Positions 5,483 through 8,951 of a stretch of 8,951 nucleotides of DNA are shown piece after piece (the first letter of the stretch is position 1; every line of letters starts with the position of its first letter). The DNA is taken from positions 1 to 8,951 of the forward strand of contig JACPYZ010000030.1 of assembly GCA_016195765.1 (NCBI GenBank), written 5' to 3'. Source of the DNA: Candidatus Curtissbacteria bacterium. GTDB taxonomy: Bacteria > Patescibacteriota > Microgenomatia > Curtissbacterales > GWA2-41-24. The notes beneath the pieces are model-generated. The model was not told the origin of the DNA, searched no databases, and saw only the letters and a list, made by a program, of their open reading frames with translations. A program made the position numbers and the translations under genes.

Positions 5483-5875
5483 ATGGCCAAAATGAACGCT
5501 GAAGAAGCTAAGAAAAAACTAACCCCAGAACAATACAACATTTGTTTCCTAAAAGGCACAGAGCCACCTTTTTCTGGTAAATACACCGACGTTTTTGATA
5601 GCGGCATGTACCATTGTGTGGTATGCAATACACCACTTTTCTATTCGGACGCCAAGTTTCATTCTGATAGTGGCTGGCCCAGCTTTGACAGGCCAGTTGA
5701 TGAAAAAAACATTAAATATGAAGATGACAACGACATGGGCATGCACAGAGTTGAGATAATCTGCAATATTTGTGGTTCCCATTTAGGCCACGTATTTGAT
5801 GACGGCCCAACGGCAACGCGCAAGCGCTATTGCATCAACTCGCTCGCCTTGGAATTTAAACCTAAAGAAAAGTAA
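5483..5875 (+). CDS. msrB: Peptide-methionine (R)-S-oxide reductase MsrB
   Basis: This is a full-length single-domain MsrB of 130 residues. It reduces the R-epimer of methionine sulfoxide in oxidised proteins, normally recycled by thioredoxin, and no signal peptide is present, so it acts in the cytoplasm. Family landmarks occur in order: LTPEQYNI and GTEPPFSGKY at the N terminus, Zn ligands C45-x2-C48 and C94-x2-C97, SGWPSF (63-68), GMHRVEI (86-92), GSHLGHVFDDGP (98-109), and the catalytic cysteine C117 in RYCINS. The usual resolving cysteine of the 'DSGCGWPSF' segment is replaced by Ser63. Regeneration must therefore use another cysteine (C21 is the only cysteine that is neither a Zn ligand nor catalytic) or direct thiol reduction; such variants are known in the family. 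The ATG at 5483 is chosen because the -10 is 6 bp upstream; the ATG at 5492 is the alternative. Confidence 0.95.
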   Translation: MAKMNAEEAKKKLTPEQYNICFLKGTEPPFSGKYTDVFDSGMYHCVVCNTPLFYSDAKFHSDSGWPSFDRPVDEKNIKYEDDNDMGMHRVEIICNICGSHLGHVFDDGPTATRKRYCINSLALEFKPKEK

Positions 5876-5878
5876 CTA

Positions 5879-5921
5879 AATCTTGCACCCAAATCGCCAT
5901 CCACTGTAGAATCTTGCACTC
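5879..5921 (+). repeat. Direct repeat AATCTTGCACYC, 31-bp period, flanking a promoter
   Basis: AATCTTGCACCC (5879-5890) and AATCTTGCACTC (5910-5921) match in 11 of 12 positions. The first copy overlaps the -35 and the second overlaps the end of the -10 and the transcription start of the methyltransferase gene. A 31-bp period is close to three helical turns, as in an operator pair bound on one DNA face. No regulator is known. Confidence 0.4.
5883..5912 (+). promoter_or_regulatory. Promoter of the methyltransferase gene
   Basis: TTGCAC (5883-5888), an 18-bp spacer and TAGAAT (5907-5912) lie 9 bp before the ATG at 5922. The predicted start is about 5919, leaving a leader of about 3 nt. No Shine-Dalgarno sequence is present. 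Confidence 0.6.
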
Positions 5922-6671
5922 ATGACGCCTGATTACGAAAAATTGCACGCAGAAGGGGTGGTGGTAGACGAAAGTGTTGGTTATGTCATGGTCAGCACAA
6001 CCAAATTCACCCCAGAGCTGGAAGCAGTCGTTGCGTTAATGACTCCGGTTTCTGCTATTTCCAGTCGCGAAACTTTTCATATACTCGGAATAACAGGGGA
6101 CGTTAGAGGCCAAAGACACCTCGATATTGCCGGCGGATGTTCAGATCACACTGCAGAACTTTTAGCACGCGGCGCAGAGGCCTACAGCGTTGATCCAAAG
6201 TATGGTGATATCGAAGCAATCATTGCCCAGGCACGTAAACATATTGAAGGATCACCAGCTGCAAATGCCGCAACAGAAACAATCGCGCTTCAAAGATTTA
6301 TAGAATCGGCAAGCCAAGACCCGAGCCACTACCGCACCGGTTACGCAACCGCCTTAGATTTCCCAAACGATCATTTTGATAGAGTTTCCTGTTTTAGATT
6401 CATGCTAAGCCATATGAACATCCAACCAGACATGTTAATTGCAGCCGTTGCGGAAGGCATTCGCGTACTGAAACCAGGTGGAACCTTCACCATTTGCCCA
6501 ACTGAACGCAAAGAGCCTCTAAATGGCTTTGCTCAAGCAAACGAACTTTGTAGAGAAATGTTACATGTTTGGCTGGATAGCAATCCCAGAATAAGACACT
6601 ACGGCAAAGAATTTAGATTAAATGGCAAAACTGCCGTAACATCACTGGAGATAGAAAAACTAGCCCGATAG
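5922..6671 (+). CDS. Class I SAM-dependent methyltransferase
   Basis: The product is a 249-residue cytoplasmic methyltransferase with a Rossmann-like fold. Motif I is HLDIAGGCSDHTAELL (66-81), the SAM-binding glycine loop, followed by the acidic end of strand 2 (YSVDPKYGD, D91). The post-motif region reads ATALDFPNDHFDRVSC (142-157), where D146 in LDFP and the FDRV strand match the usual positions. VAEGIRVLKPGGTFTICP (176-193) is the motif III helix and strand typical of Methyltransf_11-type enzymes. An insertion with helical character (about 95-135) separates strand 2 from motif II and may shape the substrate pocket. The substrate cannot be told from sequence; small molecules, lipids or proteins are possible. 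Neighbours give no clear pathway. The ATG at 5922 sits just downstream of its own promoter, and the start is followed by a helical N-terminal cap. Confidence 0.88.
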   Translation: MTPDYEKLHAEGVVVDESVGYVMVSTTKFTPELEAVVALMTPVSAISSRETFHILGITGDVRGQRHLDIAGGCSDHTAELLARGAEAYSVDPKYGDIEAIIAQARKHIEGSPAANAATETIALQRFIESASQDPSHYRTGYATALDFPNDHFDRVSCFRFMLSHMNIQPDMLIAAVAEGIRVLKPGGTFTICPTERKEPLNGFAQANELCREMLHVWLDSNPRIRHYGKEFRLNGKTAVTSLEIEKLAR

Positions 6672-6683
6672 TAGCCATTGCAC

Positions 6684-6689
6684 TATAAT
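6684..6689 (+). promoter_or_regulatory. Perfect -10 (TATAAT) for the PsiE-like gene
   Basis: TATAAT lies 30 bp before the ATG at 6720, with transcription predicted to start near 6696 and a leader of about 24 nt. There is no recognisable -35. The hexamer lies within the longest reading frame (TTG at 6678), which argues against that start. Confidence 0.5.
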
Positions 6690-6719
6690 AGCCGCGTCAA
6701 CCGCGCCCACAAACCAGAA

Positions 6720-7184
6720 ATGGCCAAACCAGAACAAAAGTCTATAATTCGCAACGTATTTGCAGTCTTCTTAGACAAAATTGAATACACCAGAATTTTC
6801 CCAAATGTTGTAAGAGTCCTTTTGTGTATCCTAATCGGAATTATTCTTTTTTCCATTGCCGGCGGCGTCGCCAAAACATTTATCGATGCTTCAACCGTCA
6901 TGGAAAGCCCTTTAGAAGAAATTCTAAGAAAAATAATTGTGGATGTGCTGATTCTTTTGGCAGTTGTTGAAATTTACAAAACAACTTACACCTATTTTTC
7001 GGAAGGCAGAGTAAGGGTAACTTACATCGTAGACACAGTTTTGGTTGTAATGCTTTCGGAAGTAATCAGCAGTTGGTTTAAAAACGATCATTCCTCGAAA
7101 CTTTTAATGCTTATTGCCATACTGGCAGCTCTTATGGGAATTAGAATTTTGGCAATTTATTTTCACCCAAAAAAAGAGGGCTAA
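6720..7184 (+). CDS. PsiE-like integral membrane protein
   Basis: The product has 154 residues from the ATG at 6720. A basic cytoplasmic N terminus (1-29) is followed by about four transmembrane helices: roughly 30-52 (VVRVLLCILIGIILFSIAGG), 70-85, 101-117 and 126-147. A short basic tail (HPKKEG) ends the protein. Helix order and the central loop (VEIYKTTYTYFSEGRVRVTYIVDTVL, divided over helices 2 and 3) resemble the phosphate-starvation-inducible PsiE family (PF06146-like), whose biochemical role is not established. This is a fold-level resemblance made by eye and could be another small four-helix protein. The start is set at 6720 because a perfect TATAAT lies at 6684-6689, inside the longer TTG-initiated frame from 6678. 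The bidirectional terminator at 7240-7272 ends the transcript. Confidence 0.65.
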   Translation: MAKPEQKSIIRNVFAVFLDKIEYTRIFPNVVRVLLCILIGIILFSIAGGVAKTFIDASTVMESPLEEILRKIIVDVLILLAVVEIYKTTYTYFSEGRVRVTYIVDTVLVVMLSEVISSWFKNDHSSKLLMLIAILAALMGIRILAIYFHPKKEG

Positions 7185-7239
7185 CTATCACCTTCTTTTA
7201 GAACTTCTTAAACTTTCCACAATCGCATGGGACATTTCA

Positions 7240-7272
7240 AAAAACCAGAGCTTTCAATACGCTCTGGTTTTT
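7240..7272. terminator. Bidirectional intrinsic terminator
   Basis: AAAAACCAGAGC (7240-7251) and GCTCTGGTTTTT (7261-7272) form a perfect 12-bp inverted repeat around a 9-nt loop. The stem is flanked by an A-tract on one side and a T-tract on the other, so it works as a rho-independent terminator in both directions. It closes the plus-strand PsiE-like gene (stop at 7184) and the minus-strand gene ending at 7288. Confidence 0.9.
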
Positions 7273-7287
7273 AGTTCTTACAGTAAA

Positions 7288-7518
7288 TTACTTAACCCCA
7301 GATTCCGAAATTTGCGGAGGCACGGCCGCCTCAACAGACCTTGGAAAGGGGTACACATTTTGAATGCCAACCCTGACCGGCTGACCGTTAAAGGTTGCGC
7401 GCTCATCTGGTACGTGGGACTGGTCTGGAACCAAAATATCAGCAAGCTTTGGCTGCCTACGTGGTGCAATCTCACCAGGGTCCGGAACAAAACAGTCTGC
7501 TGTAAATCTGTCACCCAT
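7288..7518 (-). CDS. Hypothetical protein, 76 aa
   Basis: I do not recognise this small protein. The 76 residues begin MGDRFTADCFVPDPGE and end PPQISESGVK. The chain is rich in Pro, Val, Asp and Arg with short strand-like segments (KLADILVPD and QPVRVGIQNVYPFP). It has one cysteine and no signal or membrane segment. The ATG at 7516-7518 is preferred over the upstream GTG at 7522-7524 because a TAAAAT -10 on the minus strand ends exactly 6 bp before it, matching other genes here. Protein-like composition and a strong terminator right after its stop support this frame. The overlapping frames at 7278-7526 (-) and 7114-7539 (+) are Trp/Cys/Leu-rich shadows. It lies 63 bp downstream of the PBP/Ig gene on the same strand. 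Confidence 0.6.
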   Translation of the reverse strand: MGDRFTADCFVPDPGEIAPRRQPKLADILVPDQSHVPDERATFNGQPVRVGIQNVYPFPRSVEAAVPPQISESGVK

Positions 7519-7524
7519 AACCAC

Positions 7525-7530
7525 ATTTTA
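7525..7530 (-). promoter_or_regulatory. -10 element (TAAAAT) for the 7288-7518 gene
   Basis: On the minus strand, TAAAAT (7530-7525) is followed by a 6-bp gap and the ATG at 7518, predicting a leaderless transcript. No convincing -35 is visible at 17 bp. Confidence 0.5.
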
Positions 7531-7558
7531 AAAAGTTAAAAGAGAAACTGCTTGACTT

Positions 7559-7580
7559 AATGTGGACTAAATGTGGACAG
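7559..7580. repeat. 11-bp tandem direct repeat (AATGTGGACWR)
   Basis: AATGTGGACTA (7559-7569) and AATGTGGACAG (7570-7580) are adjacent and match in 9 of 11 bases. They lie between the Ig-domain stop and the 7288-7518 gene, about 40-60 bp upstream of that gene's start. An 11-bp period places both on one DNA face, so an operator is possible. TGTGGA is part of a DnaA box, but the flanking bases do not match one. Confidence 0.4.
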
Positions 7581-7581
7581 A

Positions 7582-7863
7582 TCAGTTATCGTGCCAGTCT
7601 TCACCAACACTAACCTTAATTTCTTTTTCCGCATCTTTGCCGGCATCGTTGTAAGCTTTGACCTTTATAGTGTGCTTGCCGTTGCCGGTTGAATAGTTAA
7701 ATTTATACGGCCCATTAGCATCTGTTTTTGTGTCGTGAATATTGCCATCAACATAAAATTCTACCTTGGTTATTTTCTTGCCAGTGGAAACATTCGCCTC
7801 TGTTTCGAAAGTGGAATCGACACGAGCATGATCATCAGGATGAGAAATGCTTACTTTAATATC
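7582..7863 (-). pseudogene. Out-of-frame C-terminal Ig-like domain of the PBP
   Basis: A 93-codon open frame (GAT at 7863-7861 to TGA at 7584-7582) encodes a bacterial Ig-like beta-sandwich. Hallmarks are the opening IKVSISHPDD, VEFYVDGN in the middle, DANGPYKFNYSTGNG, and the final strands HTIKVKAYNDAGKDAEKEIKV (split over the end of the domain). Such domains often follow the transpeptidase of class A PBPs and are thought to bind the wall or mediate contacts. The frame has no ATG, GTG or TTG start and is closed on its upstream side by TAG at 7866-7864, so it cannot be an independent gene. It lies +1 relative to the PBP frame, which stops at 7856-7858 inside the first codons of this domain. 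A single-base indel (real or an assembly error) or a +1 frameshift in the 9-nt overlap would join the two. Confidence 0.7.
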
Positions 7864-8951
7864 CTAACGTCTTTTCGACAGTACAATCTCGAGTTGGCTC
7901 TGTGCCTTTTATAAAGTATTCGCTGCGCTTTGGCAGATCACGACAAGGCAGGCCTCCACCTAAAGCATCAATTTCTACAGCGTTCACATTGTCTGGCTTG
8001 CCAAAAGTCTCCGCACTTTTTCCCTCGAGTGCCGTTTGCATAATACGATTCCAAATCGGCGTGGCCCCAGTTACTCCAGAAGAAATCTTAGGATCCATTA
8101 CTGAATTGTCATTGTTGCCGACCCAAACCCCAGCAACTAGCGAAGGGGTAAAACCGACCGCCCAGTTATCACGTTTATCGTCTGTTGTTCCCGTTTTGAC
8201 AGCAACTGTCTTGCCCGGGATTACCAAAAGTGAATTTGAACCGAAAGCAGCGCTGCGGGCGTTGTTGTCAGAAAGTATGTGTGATATTAAAAAGGTGACA
8301 TCGCGGCCCATAACATCTTTACCTTTAAAATCCTTTGCTTCTTCTAAAACTTTTCCGCTACGATCTTCGACTTTTAGAATAGAAACAGGCTCGTGATAAG
8401 TACCACCAGAAGCTAAGGTTCCGTAGGCATCTGTCAGCTCGAGCAACTTAACTTCGCCACCGCCAAGAGTTACCGCAAGACCAAAACGTTTCAAATTATC
8501 ATCAGTCGGCTCCAAATTTTTAAGCCCAGCATCATAAGCCGTACGCAACATGTTTTTAACACCGACCAAAGCAAGCATTTTAACGGCCGGAATATTAAAG
8601 GAATTTCCTAAGGCAAAACGAACCTGAACTGGTCCACGGAATTTACCATCATAGTTAACTGGTTTGTAAGGTGGTTGCCCGCCACCTCCGGGAAATTCTG
8701 TCGGTACATCCATAAGTAAATAAGCGGGGGAATAACCGGCTTTAAAAGCAGTGGCATACGTGAAAGGCTTGAGCGCAGAACCTGGTTGCCTTAGCGAAGT
8801 TGCCACGTTTACCTGACCATCATAATCTTTCGCAAAGTAATCTTTGGAACCGACCATCGAAAGAATTTGTCCGGTTTTAGGATCCATTACAACCGCCGCA
8901 CCGTTACCAACTTTAAGCGGAGCCACTTTGGCAACTTCTTCTGTGACAATG
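7856..8951 (-). CDS. Class A penicillin-binding protein, transpeptidase domain (N terminus outside window)
   Basis: The frame is open to the right edge, so the N-terminal membrane anchor and any GT51 glycosyltransferase domain lie outside. Codons in the window run from 8950 (IVTEEVAK, then VAPLKVGNGAAVVMDPKTGQILSM). All three penicilloyl-serine transferase motifs are present: S-x-x-K as SALK (nucleophilic serine codon at 8779-8777), S-x-N as SFN (8602-8594), and KTG as VKTGTT (lysine codon at 8197-8195). QPGSALKPFTYA and GNSFNIPAVKML fit the PBP1A family. The enzyme cross-links peptidoglycan stem peptides outside the membrane and is the target of beta-lactams. After the domain comes a tail with EYFIKGTEP and two cysteines (in GLPCRDL and TRDCT). 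The frame stops at 7856-7858, just where an Ig-like domain begins in the +1 frame, so the C terminus appears truncated by a frame break. The GTG at 8924-8926 is internal, not a start. Confidence 0.92.
   Translation of the reverse strand, partial: IVTEEVAKVAPLKVGNGAAVVMDPKTGQILSMVGSKDYFAKDYDGQVNVATSLRQPGSALKPFTYATAFKAGYSPAYLLMDVPTEFPGGGGQPPYKPVNYDGKFRGPVQVRFALGNSFNIPAVKMLALVGVKNMLRTAYDAGLKNLEPTDDNLKRFGLAVTLGGGEVKLLELTDAYGTLASGGTYHEPVSILKVEDRSGKVLEEAKDFKGKDVMGRDVTFLISHILSDNNARSAAFGSNSLLVIPGKTVAVKTGTTDDKRDNWAVGFTPSLVAGVWVGNNDNSVMDPKISSGVTGATPIWNRIMQTALEGKSAETFGKPDNVNAVEIDALGGGLPCRDLPKRSEYFIKGTEPTRDCTVEKTLGY

Noticed and set aside
7278..7526. Minus-strand ORF starting MWLWV
   Set aside because: Composition is not protein-like, and the overlapping frame from 7518 fits the local promoter spacing.
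7114..7539. 141-codon plus-strand ORF overlapping the PsiE-like gene and the terminator
   Set aside because: It crosses a strong bidirectional terminator, has Trp/Cys-rich composition and opposes the better-supported minus-strand gene.
7559..7580. TGTGGA repeats as DnaA boxes or an origin
   Set aside because: The flanking bases (TGTGGACTA, TGTGGACAG) do not match TGTGGATAA, only two copies are present, and there is no AT-rich unwinding element or dnaA/dnaN neighbour.
7902..8396. 164-codon plus-strand ORF opposite the PBP
   Set aside because: It is antisense to the transpeptidase domain, which carries all three catalytic motifs.

Overview
This window is gene-dense, moderately AT-rich bacterial chromosome. 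It most resembles a Candidate Phyla Radiation (Patescibacteria, Microgenomates/Woesebacteria-like) genome. That placement is inferred from the gene set: many small lineage-specific hypothetical proteins, a resuscitation-promoting-factor-type muralytic enzyme, a class A penicillin-binding protein with an Ig-like tail, a PolB-exonuclease-like DEDD nuclease and a PsiE-like membrane protein, with very short intergenic gaps and no ribosomal or tRNA marker to confirm it. UGA is used as a stop at 3813-3815, so the UGA-glycine code of some CPR lineages does not apply here.

Layout. 1-395 (+) is the C-terminal part of a DEDDy-type 3'-5' exonuclease. It converges with zero spacing on a small helical hypothetical gene (396-770, -). 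A 41-bp divergent control region (771-811) separates that gene from a membrane-anchored PsbP-like extracytoplasmic protein (812-1423, +). A complete ABC exporter half-transporter (1449-3227, +) follows. After a stem-loop come a zinc-ribbon protein (3317-3568) and a small disordered protein (3582-3815), probably co-transcribed. Next are a secreted Rpf-like protein (3993-4523), an unrecognised 295-residue protein (4569-5456), MsrB (5483-5875), a SAM methyltransferase (5922-6671) and a PsiE-like membrane protein (6720-7184). A bidirectional terminator (7240-7272) closes this plus-strand block and also ends the minus-strand block. The minus-strand block consists of a class A PBP transpeptidase (7856-8951, running off the window), its C-terminal Ig-like domain displaced into another frame (7582-7863), and a 76-residue hypothetical protein (7288-7518).

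The strongest pattern that no single gene explains is in the starts. No start codon has a convincing Shine-Dalgarno sequence at usable spacing. Most are instead preceded by a sigma70-type -10 hexamer so close that the predicted transcript begins at, or within a few bases of, the start codon. In five genes on both strands the gap between the hexamer and the start codon is exactly 6 bp. This suggests pervasive leaderless transcription with roughly one promoter per gene. Two genes (Rpf-like and PsiE-like) have a perfect TATAAT inside the longest reading frame, which moves their starts downstream and gives them short 5' leaders. The Rpf leader holds a UUCG-loop hairpin just before the AUG.

Functionally the region leans towards the cell envelope: PBP transpeptidase, Rpf muralytic enzyme, anchored PsbP-like protein, ABC exporter and PsiE-like membrane protein, alongside repair and modification enzymes (MsrB, methyltransferase, exonuclease). 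I found no mobile element, CRISPR array, tRNA or rRNA. Nothing here amounts to a clearly new multi-gene system. The best leads are the start/promoter architecture, the PBP frame break and the unrecognised small genes.
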